The notes beneath the pieces were generated by a model. The model worked only from the letters and a program-made list of their open reading frames with translations. It had not been told where the DNA came from and ran no database searches. A stretch of 64,000 nucleotides of DNA from Burkholderia sp. WSM2230 (GTDB lineage: Bacteria > Pseudomonadota > Gammaproteobacteria > Burkholderiales > Burkholderiaceae), in assembly GCF_000472445.1 (NCBI RefSeq), contig NZ_AXAJ01000001.1, forward strand, positions 1,116,643 to 1,180,642, given 5' to 3'. The translations under genes and the position numbers were made by a program. Of the stretch, positions 26,454 to 35,195 are shown one piece after another. Every line of letters begins with the position of its first letter. Position 1 is the stretch's first letter.

Positions 26454-26525
26454 GAGCAGTAGCGTCGCCGTTGACCCCGCCGCGTCGCAAACCCATCGTT
26501 GTGGCTTTACAGGGAGCAGTTCTCC

Positions 26526-27098
26526 ATGTCTACTGCATTGCAACGATTGATCGACAAAGATCTGATCCGCGACGTGTTGTTGCGCTACGCACGCGGCGTG
26601 GATCGACGTGAGTGGGAACTGGTGCGCTCCTCATTTTTCGCGGACTGCCACGACGATCACGCGGATTTCAAAGGCACGCGCGACGACTTCATCGCCTGGC
26701 TCAGGGAGCGTCACGACAGCGTTGGACTCCTGAAATCGACCCATTTCCTGGGTAACTGCCTGGTGGAATTCGGAACCGAAGACGTCGCAGTGGTAGAGAC
26801 GTACTTCATCGCGCGGCTTGAATTGACGCCGGAAGCAAGCGGTCATCGGTCCATGCTCGACGCGAAAAACCGCAACAGCAAACAGAACAGCCGGGTCCAA
26901 GTCTCCGGTCGCTACGTGGACCGGTTTGAGAAGCGACGCGACGAATGGCGCATCGCGCAACGCCGAACCGTGTTCGACGCGATGCAGTCTAACCTCGTCG
27001 ATGCGGACGACACCGTGCTGAATCCGGCGTGGACCCTCGGCAAGCGCGACGAGCATGACCCGGTCTTCCTTGTCCGTGCCGAGGCGGGGCTTCGCTAG
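26526..27098 (+). CDS. SnoaL-like domain protein
   Basis: ATG 26526, with AGGGAG upstream, gives 190 residues. The N-terminal half has the SnoaL_4-like pattern IDKDLIRDVLLRYARGVDRREW, followed by SSFFADCHDDHADFKG. These NTF2-fold proteins act as isomerases, hydrolases or dehydratases on ring substrates, or in non-catalytic roles. It is the first gene of an operon with an SDR and an HSL-type esterase; its stop lies one base before the SDR start. Confidence 0.85.
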   Translation: MSTALQRLIDKDLIRDVLLRYARGVDRREWELVRSSFFADCHDDHADFKGTRDDFIAWLRERHDSVGLLKSTHFLGNCLVEFGTEDVAVVETYFIARLELTPEASGHRSMLDAKNRNSKQNSRVQVSGRYVDRFEKRRDEWRIAQRRTVFDAMQSNLVDADDTVLNPAWTLGKRDEHDPVFLVRAEAGLR

Positions 27099-27099
27099 C

Positions 27100-27903
27100 A
27101 TGGAGCTTCCCACGAATCCACTGAAGAACGTGCTGGTAGTCGGCGGTGCCGGCGGGATCGGCGCAGCCTGCTGTGCGTCGCTCGCATCAGACTGGACGCC
27201 CATTGTGGCGGACCGCGACTGGCAAGGCGCCGAGCGCGTGGCGGCGAAAACCGGCGGCCGCGCATATCGCCTTGATCTCGCCGAGGCTGAGCAGATCGAC
27301 CTCACCATTGACACGATCGAGCGCGAATGTGGCGACATCGACGGGATGCTCTTTGCTGCCGGCGTCATTCCGCCCGTTCAAGGGCCGCAGCAGACCGGGA
27401 TGCAGATCTGGGACCGGACTTTCGAAGTCAACGCTCGTGGCGCATACGCTGTCAGCCGCGCTGTTGCATTACGCATGGCGTCACGCGGGCGCGGCAGCAT
27501 CGTGCTCCTTTCGTCGTTAGCGGGCGTTACAGTGACGCCCCACCTGGCGTATGGCCCGTCGAAGGCGGCATTGATCAATCTCGCCGGCGCGTTGGCGGTC
27601 TATTTCGGTCGGCAAGGCGTGCGCGTGAACGTAGTGTCGCCGGGGCCTGTTCGCACTCCCGTGATCGAGGAGAGCTACGCACGCGGCCAACGCGACCCGG
27701 CCGTGATGGGGCGGCAAACCGCACTGGGCCGTGTCATCACGCCAGCCGAAGTGGCGGGACCGATCGCGTTCCTGCTATCCGACGCGGCATCCGCCGTCAC
27801 GGGCACCAACATCGTGGTGGATGCAGGTGCGACGGCGTCGCTCGGCTGGAACCTGTTTGGCGGAGTGGAAGCGGTCCTTGACGGACTTTCGTCCGCGCCA
27901 TAG
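27100..27903 (+). CDS. Short-chain dehydrogenase/reductase
   Basis: ATG 27100 gives 267 residues. The N-terminal motif is VVGGAGGIG and the active site is Ser in LLSSLAG with YGPSK. A PGPVRTP segment follows at about 185. It resembles 3-oxoacyl-reductase-type SDRs. It may oxidise the hydroxyl freed by lactone hydrolysis or the initial cyclic alcohol. One-base spacing from the SnoaL gene and 49-bp spacing to the esterase place it in one operon. Confidence 0.9.
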   Translation: MELPTNPLKNVLVVGGAGGIGAACCASLASDWTPIVADRDWQGAERVAAKTGGRAYRLDLAEAEQIDLTIDTIERECGDIDGMLFAAGVIPPVQGPQQTGMQIWDRTFEVNARGAYAVSRAVALRMASRGRGSIVLLSSLAGVTVTPHLAYGPSKAALINLAGALAVYFGRQGVRVNVVSPGPVRTPVIEESYARGQRDPAVMGRQTALGRVITPAEVAGPIAFLLSDAASAVTGTNIVVDAGATASLGWNLFGGVEAVLDGLSSAP

Positions 27904-27952
27904 CGCAGCGGTTCCCGCGCGTCCTGCACATGACCGACAAACCATTCATCTC

Positions 27953-28891
27953 ATGAGTCTCGATCCCGAAACCCGCGCGTTCATGGACAAGCTTGCGGCT
28001 GCCGCGTCGAAGCCGCGCCACCTGATGTCGCCAGATGAAGCACGCGCCGCCTTTGCCCGGATTCGACCGATCCTGTCCAAGGGCGCTGACGTACGTGCGT
28101 GTGTTCCACTGACGATCCCCGTCAACAATGGCGAACTGCCCGCGCGTATGTATATCCCGTTCGAAAGCCCCCAGGCACTGCTCGTTTATTTCCACGGCGG
28201 CGGGTGGGTGGTGGGCGGAGTCGAGGAATTCGATCCGCTGTGCCGAGAGATAACGGCTGGGGCGGGCGTGGCGGTGATACTCGTCGAATATCGCAAAGCG
28301 CCCGAGCATCCGTTTCCGGGGCCGGTGCAAGATGCCCAACAAGCTGTACAGTGGCTCGCAGCCCGACAGCTTGAACTGCTTGATGCCGAGTTGCCGCTTT
28401 TCGTCGGCGGGGACAGCGCTGGCGCGAATCTCGCCATTGGGGTGACGCTGCTCGCCCGGGAGGAGCCACGCGTGTCGTTCGCCGGCCAATTGCTGATTTA
28501 TCCCGTGACCGACTGTGCTTTCGAGCGTCCCTCCTACGTCGCACCCGAGAACCAGCTTTTGACCAACCGCGACGCGATGAAGTGGTACTGGTCGCATTAC
28601 GCACCCGACGACGCAGCGAGGTACTCGAGCTTGGCGTCGCCCTTGCGGGAGCCCGATCTCAGCCGATTACCGGAGGCAATAGTCGTGACGGCGGAGCACG
28701 ATGTGCTGCGCGACGAGGGCGAAGCGTACGTGCAGCGACTCTCGGAGGCTGGCGTGTCCGTACATCACCTTCGTGCGATGGGACAGATGCACGGTTTCCT
28801 GATGATGATCGGGGTCTTGCCAGGAGTTCGCGATGCGCTGGCCTTCGTATGCAGCCAGCTTCGAGCGCTTGCCGCTCGCTCGCGGGTGTGA
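27953..28891 (+). CDS. Alpha/beta hydrolase, hormone-sensitive-lipase family esterase
   Basis: ATG 27953 gives 312 residues. The oxyanion motif HGGG is at 81-84, the nucleophile elbow GDSAG at 153-157 (Ser155), and the Asp and His lie in AEHDVLRDE and MGQMHGF. HSL-family esterases hydrolyse short acyl esters and lactones. The natural role next to a Baeyer-Villiger monooxygenase is opening the lactone to a hydroxy acid. A close paralogue lies at 31073-31996. Confidence 0.92.
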   Translation: MSLDPETRAFMDKLAAAASKPRHLMSPDEARAAFARIRPILSKGADVRACVPLTIPVNNGELPARMYIPFESPQALLVYFHGGGWVVGGVEEFDPLCREITAGAGVAVILVEYRKAPEHPFPGPVQDAQQAVQWLAARQLELLDAELPLFVGGDSAGANLAIGVTLLAREEPRVSFAGQLLIYPVTDCAFERPSYVAPENQLLTNRDAMKWYWSHYAPDDAARYSSLASPLREPDLSRLPEAIVVTAEHDVLRDEGEAYVQRLSEAGVSVHHLRAMGQMHGFLMMIGVLPGVRDALAFVCSQLRALAARSRV

Positions 28892-29016
28892 CGCAGTTCC
28901 ACGTTGTTTGCAGGTAGATCTAACCGGATGCAGGCAGAGTAGAATCCGTAAAACATAGGCGCGATGGCGCGGGGCCGGAAACACGGTCCAGATAAAAGCA
29001 TCAGACGGAGACGCTC

Positions 29017-29889
29017 ATGCATTCGGACAGGTCCTCGCCCCTGCACGTCAACTCGAGATCACGCAATGGTCCGCACGGTGTCGATACGGCGTGGCCAAAG
29101 CCTCCCCAGGGCAAACGGGCGGAAAGCACCGCCATGGTCGAACCCTTGGCGCGTGGTCTGTCGATCCTGTCGGTGTTTGGCCGCGGAAGGCCGTGGCTCG
29201 GCAACAAGGAAATCTCGCAGTTGACCGGCATTCCCGAGCCGACGGTATTGCGACTGTTACGATCGTTGGTCGCGATGGCCTATTTGCATCACGACGTGGC
29301 AAGCCGGAAGTACGCGCTCGCACCTGCTGCGCTGGCGCTCGGCTACGCGGCGATTGCTGATCCGGACATCTTGCGGGTCGCGAGCGGCGAGATGCGCAAA
29401 CTGGCCGATGCGACTGACACCTACCTGCTGCTCGGCACGCGGGACCGGCTCGACGTGATCGTTCTGGATACGGAAATCGGCAGTCGCACAGTGCTGGATC
29501 TCCAACTGCTGCCCGGCATGCGCATGCAGATTGCCTACTCGCTGATGGGATGGGCGCTGCTTGCAGCCATTCCAGAGGAGGAGCGCCGCTATTTACAGAG
29601 TCAGGTGGAGCGCAAGGCAGGCAGCGAGTGGCCAACGTCAATACGTCGTCGCATGAGCGAAAAGATCGCGCAGACTCACGAGTTGGGCTTTTGCATGCTC
29701 CATGGCGATTGGGAGCCGGAACTCGCCTGTGTCGCGGCACCGATTGCCCTACCTGATCGTCCGCCACTGGTGCTCGGCTGCGTCGGCCGCACCGTCCGCA
29801 TGGCGCAAGCCCGGATGGAACTGGAGCTCGGGCCTCGCCTCATCGCCATTGCGAAGGTGCTCCAGCAGCGTGCGGTTCCTCCGGCCTGA
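29017..29889 (+). CDS. IclR-family transcriptional regulator
   Basis: The 290-residue protein has an N-terminal winged helix (PLARGLSILSVF, then IPEPTVLRLLRSLV) and an IclR effector domain with LPGMRMQIAYSLMGWALLA. An unusually long N-terminal tail of about 40 residues precedes the HTH; ATG at codon 40 is an alternative start. It is followed 51 bp later by a second IclR gene. IclR proteins usually control aromatic or acid catabolic operons nearby and bind a pathway acid. Confidence 0.88.
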   Translation: MHSDRSSPLHVNSRSRNGPHGVDTAWPKPPQGKRAESTAMVEPLARGLSILSVFGRGRPWLGNKEISQLTGIPEPTVLRLLRSLVAMAYLHHDVASRKYALAPAALALGYAAIADPDILRVASGEMRKLADATDTYLLLGTRDRLDVIVLDTEIGSRTVLDLQLLPGMRMQIAYSLMGWALLAAIPEEERRYLQSQVERKAGSEWPTSIRRRMSEKIAQTHELGFCMLHGDWEPELACVAAPIALPDRPPLVLGCVGRTVRMAQARMELELGPRLIAIAKVLQQRAVPPA

Positions 29890-29940
29890 CCGTGCAATGG
29901 CTGCCCCCGTCGATCCTTACTGTCCATATCTGGAGTCGCG

Positions 29941-30723
29941 ATGCCTCGTCCGCCGCAGGTGACCTTGACGCTCGAGCGAGGGCTGCAAATGTTGCGAGCG
30001 TTTCATGCCGATCGTGTGCCGCTGACGAATGGCGAGCTGGCGAGCAGGACGGGACTGTCGCGGTCCGCCGTCTCGCGCCTGACATCGACGCTTGTTCACG
30101 AAGGCTTCATCCGCCGCATTGCAGGTGGTCCACGATTCGAGCTGGCAACAGGCGTCTTTGGCATCGGGCAGGCGTACCTCGCGACCAATCCGGTTACGCG
30201 GCGAGCCGAGCCGCTCATGCAGAAGCTCGCAGACCAGCTCGACGTTGCCGTCGCCCTTGCTGTACCCGACGGTCTCGACATGCTGTATATCGCCCATCGC
30301 TGCAGTGTGCGAATCTCGGCGCTGCAATTGGGCGTCGGCTCCCTGTTGCCGATGGATGCGACGGCCGTCGGGTGGGCGTGGCTTTGGGGACTTCCTGACG
30401 TTGAACGCAGCCGCCTGGTCGCGCGACTGCTTGATGCGGCGGGTTCGCGTTCCAAGGAAGTCGGGACGGCTATAGAAACGGCTTTCGACGATCTGTATTC
30501 GAGCGGTGTCTGCATGGCGGTCGGGCAATATCGACGCAACGCCTATGGGATTGCATTGCCGGTGACGATCGGACGCCCGAAATTAGCGATGGCGCTGAGC
30601 TGCGGCGCGATCGATGTGAAGCCGGATATTGCTGCGATCAGAGGGCGCGTCGTACCGGAACTCAAGCGAGCAGCGACCGAATTGCAGTCGCTACTTGCCG
30701 ATGTGGAGCTAAGGCCGGAGTAA
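29941..30723 (+). CDS. IclR-family transcriptional regulator (second)
   Basis: The 260-residue protein has the IclR winged helix (LTNGELASRTGLSRSAVSRLTSTL) and an effector domain with GSLLPMDATAVGWAWL. It is distinct from, not a copy of, the IclR protein at 29017. Two adjacent IclR genes between two esterase genes suggest a shared ancestral duplication or separate control of the left and right operons. Confidence 0.9.
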   Translation: MPRPPQVTLTLERGLQMLRAFHADRVPLTNGELASRTGLSRSAVSRLTSTLVHEGFIRRIAGGPRFELATGVFGIGQAYLATNPVTRRAEPLMQKLADQLDVAVALAVPDGLDMLYIAHRCSVRISALQLGVGSLLPMDATAVGWAWLWGLPDVERSRLVARLLDAAGSRSKEVGTAIETAFDDLYSSGVCMAVGQYRRNAYGIALPVTIGRPKLAMALSCGAIDVKPDIAAIRGRVVPELKRAATELQSLLADVELRPE

Positions 30724-31072
30724 CCGGCACAATCATTTCAAGCGCAGCCGGTGCGTTCGGTCGCCGCCGGTATTCTGAGGCGAATACGACGCTATCTTTG
30801 ACCCCGTCCAGCGCGAGTGGACAGTATTCCATTGCACGGAAAGAGTTGTTTGCCGGATTTGACCGTCCGCGAGCTTGATAGCATCGTACGCACAGCAAGT
30901 GTGTTCGGATCCGGGCACGGCGAGATCCCGGAACAATTACTACCGGGGCCATTTTGCACGGCGAGCGACGATAACACCGCAAGGGAGACAAACGGTGCGA
31001 CTTATTCTTCAGATACGGGTAGAACGCGACGGCCGGATCGACGACCTCATCGGTATGTGGGAGTAAAAGACA
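30724..31072. other. 349-bp intergenic region with a 23-codon frame
   Basis: No full gene is present. A GTG-started frame at 30995-31066 encodes 23 residues (VRLILQIRVERDGRIDDLIG...), with AAGGGAGAC before it, and ends 6 nt before the esterase ATG. The peptide resembles the tail of a SnoaL-like protein, so it may be either a remnant or a coupling leader. The rest shows nothing recognisable. Confidence 0.4.
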
Positions 31073-31996
31073 ATGCCGCTCGATCCCGAAGTTGCGGTTA
31101 TTCTCAAGACTCTCGAGTCCGCGCCGCCGATGGAGAGCCTTTCCGTCGAGGCCTTGCGCGCAAGTCTCCTTTATCCGCCACTAGAGCGGAGAAGGCCCGT
31201 CGGCGAGGTTGCCGACATTTCGATGCCATTGCCGGGAAGGTCACTGCCCGCGCGTCTCTACCGACCCGTGGAGGCGCACAGCGACGGCGTCACTGTGTTT
31301 TTTCACGGTGGCGGCTTTGTGATAGGTAACCTCGACACCCACGACCACGTGTGCCGTGATCTGTGTGCCGAAAGCGGAGCAGCCGTGTTGGCGGTGGACT
31401 ATCGGCTCGCGCCCGAACATCGGTTCCCTGCAGCAGTCGATGACAGCCTCGCAGCCGTGCGATGGACCGCGCAGAATGCGGCGGACTTCTCGCTCGACCC
31501 CTCGCGCATCGTCGTTGCCGGCGACAGCGCTGGGGCCAATCTGGCGGCAGTCACTGCGCTCCGTGTCAGAGACGAGGGTGGCCCGCAGCTGCGTGCGCAA
31601 GTGCTCGTCTACCCAGTGACGGACTACCACACGCCCGCAACTCGCTCTTATCTCGACAACCAGACCGGCTATTCGCTAACGCGCGCCGCGATGATCCGAT
31701 TCTGGAGCGACTACCTGGTGGACCACGGCGATGCGACGCATCCTCATGCGTGTCCGTTGCGTGCCCCATCGCTGTCTGGTTTGCCGCCGGCGCTGGTTGT
31801 TACAGCGGAGTTCGATCCGTTGCGCGACGAAGGCGAAGCGTACGCGCAGCGTTTGCGCGACGCCGGAGTGCGGGTCACCCTGTGGCGCTACGATGGGTTG
31901 ATCCACGGGTTCTTTCGCATGGGTCTCGCGTGCGCCAAAGCGCAGGAAGGAGTGCTCCGCACCGCAGCCTGGATCCGCGAAGCGATGAGCGGATGA
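31073..31996 (+). CDS. Alpha/beta hydrolase, hormone-sensitive-lipase family esterase (second)
   Basis: The 307-residue enzyme has HGGG at 78-81, GDSAG at 150-154 (Ser152), Asp in AEFDPLRDE and His in GLIHGF. It resembles the esterase at 27953-28891 over the full length. Its own ribosome site is weak (AGTAAAAGACA), which fits coupling to the short frame ending 6 nt upstream. It could hydrolyse a second lactone or ester intermediate. The hydroxyisobutyrate-dehydrogenase-like gene follows 55 nt later. Confidence 0.92.
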   Translation: MPLDPEVAVILKTLESAPPMESLSVEALRASLLYPPLERRRPVGEVADISMPLPGRSLPARLYRPVEAHSDGVTVFFHGGGFVIGNLDTHDHVCRDLCAESGAAVLAVDYRLAPEHRFPAAVDDSLAAVRWTAQNAADFSLDPSRIVVAGDSAGANLAAVTALRVRDEGGPQLRAQVLVYPVTDYHTPATRSYLDNQTGYSLTRAAMIRFWSDYLVDHGDATHPHACPLRAPSLSGLPPALVVTAEFDPLRDEGEAYAQRLRDAGVRVTLWRYDGLIHGFFRMGLACAKAQEGVLRTAAWIREAMSG

Positions 31997-32051
31997 TGCG
32001 GCATGAGGATGCCGCGGGAGCGCACAAACAGTGAACGCAATCGAGGTTTGA

Positions 32052-32957
32052 ATGAACTCTGCACAACATATCGGCTTCCTTGGGCTGGGCCAGATGGGTG
32101 GGCCTATGGCCGAGCGCTTGCTGGGGCAACAGTTTCAGTTGCACGTTTACGATCCGTCACCGGCCGCGCTGGAGCCGTTCATTGCGGGCGGTGCCGTTGT
32201 GCACGATTCGCCGCGCGCCGTAGCCAACGCCGCGAGCATTGTGTTTGCCTGCCTGCCGGGTAGGGAAGTGTCGCTTGCCGTCGCGCTCGGTCCCGATGGC
32301 GTTGTACATGGCTCAGCGATTCGCCTCTATGCGGAAATGTCGACGATCGGGCAGGACACGGTGGTGCGAATCGGCAAGGAACTCGCCCAACGGGGTATTG
32401 GGATTGTCGACGCGCCCATCTCCGGCGGAGCGCCTGCCGTGCGCGCCGGTACGCTTGCAATGCTCGTGTCCGGTTCACCGCCCCTCGTCGAGCAGGTCTC
32501 CCCGTTGCTCGCGCGAATTGGGAAAGAAGTGTTCGTGATGGGCGATCAACCCGGCATGGCGCAAGTCATGAAGATCGTGAATAACATCATCATGGCGACC
32601 AACATGGTCGTATGTTCGGAAGGGCTTGCGATGGGCGCCAAGGCAGGTCTCGACGCCGACATGATGATGCGCCTGCTCGATGCGGGAACTGGGCAGAGCT
32701 TCGCGTGTTCGAAGATGCTTGCACGGGCTGTTTCAGGGCAGTTCAACTATGGCGCGGCGTTGGCCATCATCGAGAAGGACATGACGCTCGGCCTCGATGA
32801 AGCGAGCTTGATGGAAGTCACGATGCCGACGATCGAACGCGCGCGCGATGTTTGGCATGCCGCTTATGAGGCGGGCGGTGGAAGAGAGGACTTCACTTCG
32901 ATCCTGAAGTTCGTTGAGAAAGCCAACGGCACGCGCGTGCGCAGTCGGGCCGCCTGA
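32052..32957 (+). CDS. 3-hydroxyisobutyrate dehydrogenase-family oxidoreductase
   Basis: The 301-residue protein has the NAD(P) motif GFLGLGQMGGPMA (8-20), the substrate-binding DAPISGG at about 119-125 and the catalytic Lys in MKIVNNII. Family members oxidise 3-hydroxyisobutyrate or reduce tartronate semialdehyde and similar beta-hydroxy acids. In this island it may act on a branched beta-hydroxy acid released late in the pathway. The true substrate is not readable from the sequence. Confidence 0.9.
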   Translation: MNSAQHIGFLGLGQMGGPMAERLLGQQFQLHVYDPSPAALEPFIAGGAVVHDSPRAVANAASIVFACLPGREVSLAVALGPDGVVHGSAIRLYAEMSTIGQDTVVRIGKELAQRGIGIVDAPISGGAPAVRAGTLAMLVSGSPPLVEQVSPLLARIGKEVFVMGDQPGMAQVMKIVNNIIMATNMVVCSEGLAMGAKAGLDADMMMRLLDAGTGQSFACSKMLARAVSGQFNYGAALAIIEKDMTLGLDEASLMEVTMPTIERARDVWHAAYEAGGGREDFTSILKFVEKANGTRVRSRAA

Positions 32958-33001
32958 GTAAAGGAGCGCAGGTCGCGTCCGGACTATACTCGAGGGATTC
33001 A

Positions 33002-33020
33002 GCGGCTCTCCGCGAGCCGC
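33002..33020. terminator. Hairpin terminator between convergent genes
   Basis: GCGGCTC, a 5-nt loop and GAGCCGC form a perfect 7-bp stem followed by TTGTT. It lies between the plus-strand dehydrogenase and the minus-strand carboxymuconolactone-decarboxylase-like gene, so it can serve the plus strand. Confidence 0.65.
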
Positions 33021-33050
33021 TTGTTCACGCAAAGCAGCGATGCGTGCCAG

Positions 33051-33791
33051 TCATGCCGAGCGGCCCTGCAAATGAGTGGCGCCCAGAAGAAAGCTTTGCA
33101 TACCGAGGCAGCTAACGATTTGCATTACTTGCAGAATTTGTTCCGGCGTGGCGCCGTAGCGCAGTGCATTGCGTGTGTGAATGCGTACGCCTGGCTCGAA
33201 CAGATGTGTCGTCGAGACATCGATAGCCACGTACAGCAGTTCCTTGACAACCGGCGCGAGTGTGCCTGATCGCCAGGGTGTCGATGAAAATGCAGTATAG
33301 CCTTCAAAGAACGCAGGAGAGCTGCGCACCATCGACTGCAATTGCTCGCTCCAGTAGCCCCGCTGTTGGGTGAATTGAGATTTCACGCGATCGAACTTAT
33401 CGTCGAGCGGAAAGGCCTTATCCGGTGAAATCCCGGCGGCGACTAGTTCCTCCAGCAGCACAGGGACCCCAACCATGTAAGCATGGATTCCGAGCACGGA
33501 CGAAATCTGGAGCACTTCGGCGATCTCTTCGCGCGTTGCGCCGTGGCTTATCGCCGCCTGGATGTGCAGTGCGACAGCTTCCGGATTCAGGTGGGTCACG
33601 CTTGCGTTTGCTGCGAGCATCACGAAGTCGCACAACTTCGGCTCGAGATGGCCGGACCCCAGCGCGACTTTTGCCATCACGAGATAGTCGCTGAAGAAAG
33701 TCATGTGTTCTTTTACGGCAAGATCGAGTGCATCGTTCCAGAAACCGTGGAGTCGTTCAAATTCGGTTTTCATGTCTACTGCGCCTGTCAT
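33051..33791 (-). CDS. Carboxymuconolactone decarboxylase-family protein with two CMD domains
   Basis: ATG 33791 behind GGAGACCTCC gives 246 residues. Two AhpD/CMD-like units are visible: residues ~40-110, with HIQAAISHGATREEIAEVLQ, and ~160-240, with HTRNALRYGATPEQILQVMQ. Neither shows the CxxC of alkylhydroperoxidases: the first HxxxxxxH-type helix has no Cys, so peroxidase activity is unlikely. It may be a decarboxylase or lactone-processing enzyme. It is single, convergent with the dehydrogenase, and its upstream region is a 2.2-kb gene-poor stretch. Confidence 0.85.
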   Translation of the reverse strand: MTGAVDMKTEFERLHGFWNDALDLAVKEHMTFFSDYLVMAKVALGSGHLEPKLCDFVMLAANASVTHLNPEAVALHIQAAISHGATREEIAEVLQISSVLGIHAYMVGVPVLLEELVAAGISPDKAFPLDDKFDRVKSQFTQQRGYWSEQLQSMVRSSPAFFEGYTAFSSTPWRSGTLAPVVKELLYVAIDVSTTHLFEPGVRIHTRNALRYGATPEQILQVMQIVSCLGMQSFLLGATHLQGRSA

Positions 33792-33997
33792 CGGAGGTCT
33801 CCTTGGTGCGCCGGTGTCTAGCTGATGTTCACAAGTCGAAAGTTCAATTAGAGATGCGGTGCGCGCCCATGGCACAGCACGAGGTATTGCGCAATCGCTC
33901 GCACATCCATCATTACGCGTCTGCAGGCAAGCCTCGCGCAAGACAACAGTCGAATGAGTTCCGCGGATTGAAATGAGTGGCGACTATGAGCCGAACG

Positions 33998-34012
33998 TTT
34001 CAAAGTACGGAA
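33998..34012 (+). promoter_or_regulatory. Perfect TTTCAAAGTACGGAA element with no gene downstream
   Basis: An exact consensus copy, plus orientation. The only intact neighbour, the CMD-like gene, is on the opposite strand, so this copy probably served a gene now lost. Confidence 0.5.
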
Positions 34013-34591
34013 ACTTGCAATAGGACCTCATTGTCGTCCTGGCTGCATCACTCGAATCACCGGGAACAACGAACAAAGAGGCACCGTCGCTCGGCGGCCG
34101 CAGGGTTTGCTGGCTGCGCAGTGGAGATCGGGGCGGCGCTGCTTCCATCAATGACATGGCCTACCGGAGCCAATCGGCGCGGCGCCGATCCATATCATGG
34201 CGCGAATGGCCCGCAGCATGAGTGAGCTGCCGTCTCGCATCCGATCGTAGTCGCAACCGCTGCGGGCAAATTGCATCCCCGTCAATGCCATACGTTGCAA
34301 GACCGTGCGGAATGAGTCGTTCAAAGCAGGCAGCACGCACGACCCGGGGGCTATGAGTTGGATTCGGACCCGCGTTCAAGCCGTGCAGGTATGCGGCATC
34401 AGGATAAACCGGCAGTGCCTTTACCTCACGAAGGATCGCCATGACGTAGGTTCGACCGACGATCGTAGCCGCGGGAGGCAGCGGACGAGGCAGTCGTAGG
34501 CGTTGCTCTCGGTGCACGACTTTGGCCCGGTTGATGCCGATTTCGGGCTGCCTCCTCCATCGACCGAGAAAAGCTCAAGGGCGAAAAGGCA

Positions 34592-34606
34592 TTCCGTACT
34601 TCGAAA
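34592..34606 (-). promoter_or_regulatory. TTTCAAAGTACGGAA-type element, minus orientation
   Basis: In minus sense it reads TTTCGAAGTACGGAA (one mismatch). It forms a divergent pair with the copy at 34670, spaced like the pair at 26325/26439, and points at the decayed minus-strand region ending near 34148. Confidence 0.5.
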
Positions 34607-34669
34607 CACATTGGCTCTCATACTCGTGACAGGCGAGCGGCAATGCCCCACTTGAGGGGCTGATGCAAC

Positions 34670-34684
34670 ATTCAAAGTACGGGA
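34670..34684 (+). promoter_or_regulatory. TTTCAAAGTACGGAA-type element upstream of an acyl-CoA dehydrogenase remnant
   Basis: It reads ATTCAAAGTACGGGA (two mismatches), 104 nt before the remnant's ATG at 34789. That is the same geometry as at intact genes. Confidence 0.55.
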
Positions 34685-34788
34685 CGTATCAAGCAGCGCC
34701 GTTGACGCTCGAGCGGGTCAAGTCGCAGGATGAGGACAGGACTCGATCATTCAGAAAGACGGGAGCCGAGACTCACGATATCGAAGCG

Positions 34789-34917
34789 ATGACCCTGCTA
34801 CGAGACAATATCGCGCGCTTCGTACGTGACCGTTTGATCCGCAATGAACAACGCGTAGCCGACACCGACAAAATACCTCGTGACATCGTCGAGAACATGA
34901 GTGATGCGAGAGCTTAG
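34789..34917 (+). pseudogene. N-terminal remnant of an acyl-CoA dehydrogenase gene
   Basis: From ATG 34789, 42 codons remain. Residues such as LRDNIARFVRDRLIRNEQRV, then IPRDIVENM, match the first helices of acyl-CoA dehydrogenases (pattern FVRDxLIPxE.RVAExDxIPxDIV). The frame stops at 34917, about 340 residues short. It keeps an upstream 15-bp element, so it was probably a member of the same regulon. Confidence 0.75.
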
Positions 34918-34964
34918 GCGGTGAGGTAACCGTAGGGCGGCATGAATTTCAGGCAGGAGACGAA

Positions 34965-35195
34965 ATGGAAACGATGCAAAAGTCTTTGCGCGACGCCGTG
35001 GAGCGGTGGTTGACGCCGAACGGGGCGATCCCGTTCCGTGTCCGTTCCCTTCGGCGCGCGGAGTGCAAGCGCTGCGTTAGGGTCGAGGCCAGGGTGCCTA
35101 CCGGTGATGTGGCAATCTGTTTTTTTCAGCACGACGATGGAGCATGGCACGTTTTCCCGCCATTCCCGCGTCGCTTGACGATGCGCGCTGCGTAG
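34965..35195 (+). CDS. Small conserved-type hypothetical protein
   Basis: ATG 34965 is preceded by AGGAGACGAA. The 76-residue product (SLRDAVERWLTP near the start, then VRVEARVP and ICFFQHDDGAWHVFPP) resembles a small uncharacterised protein family I recall from Burkholderia genomes. It has no signal peptide or membrane segment, and two Cys residues in the ECKRC-VRVEA region. No function can be given. Good ribosome site and amino-acid composition argue that it is real, though it lies in a decayed region. Confidence 0.55.
   Translation: METMQKSLRDAVERWLTPNGAIPFRVRSLRRAECKRCVRVEARVPTGDVAICFFQHDDGAWHVFPPFPRRLTMRAA

Larger units (their letters stand above)
33792..34788. other. Gene-poor stretch with orphan 15-bp elements
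   Basis: No intact gene is supported in this 997-bp stretch. Minus-strand frames at 34148-34517 have partly protein-like pieces (for example DSFRTVLQRMALTGMQFAR) broken across frames, which suggests a decayed gene I cannot name. Three copies of the TTTCAAAGTACGGAA element lie here, at 33998, 34592 and 34670. Confidence 0.5.

Noticed and set aside
30875..31066. 63-codon frame upstream of the second esterase as a gene
   Set aside because: Only its last 23 codons look protein-like and the ribosome site lies before that part, so the longer frame is not supported.
34148..34517. Minus-strand frames in the gene-poor stretch as a possible gene
   Set aside because: Protein-like pieces are split over frames and none matches a family I can name, so only decay is noted.
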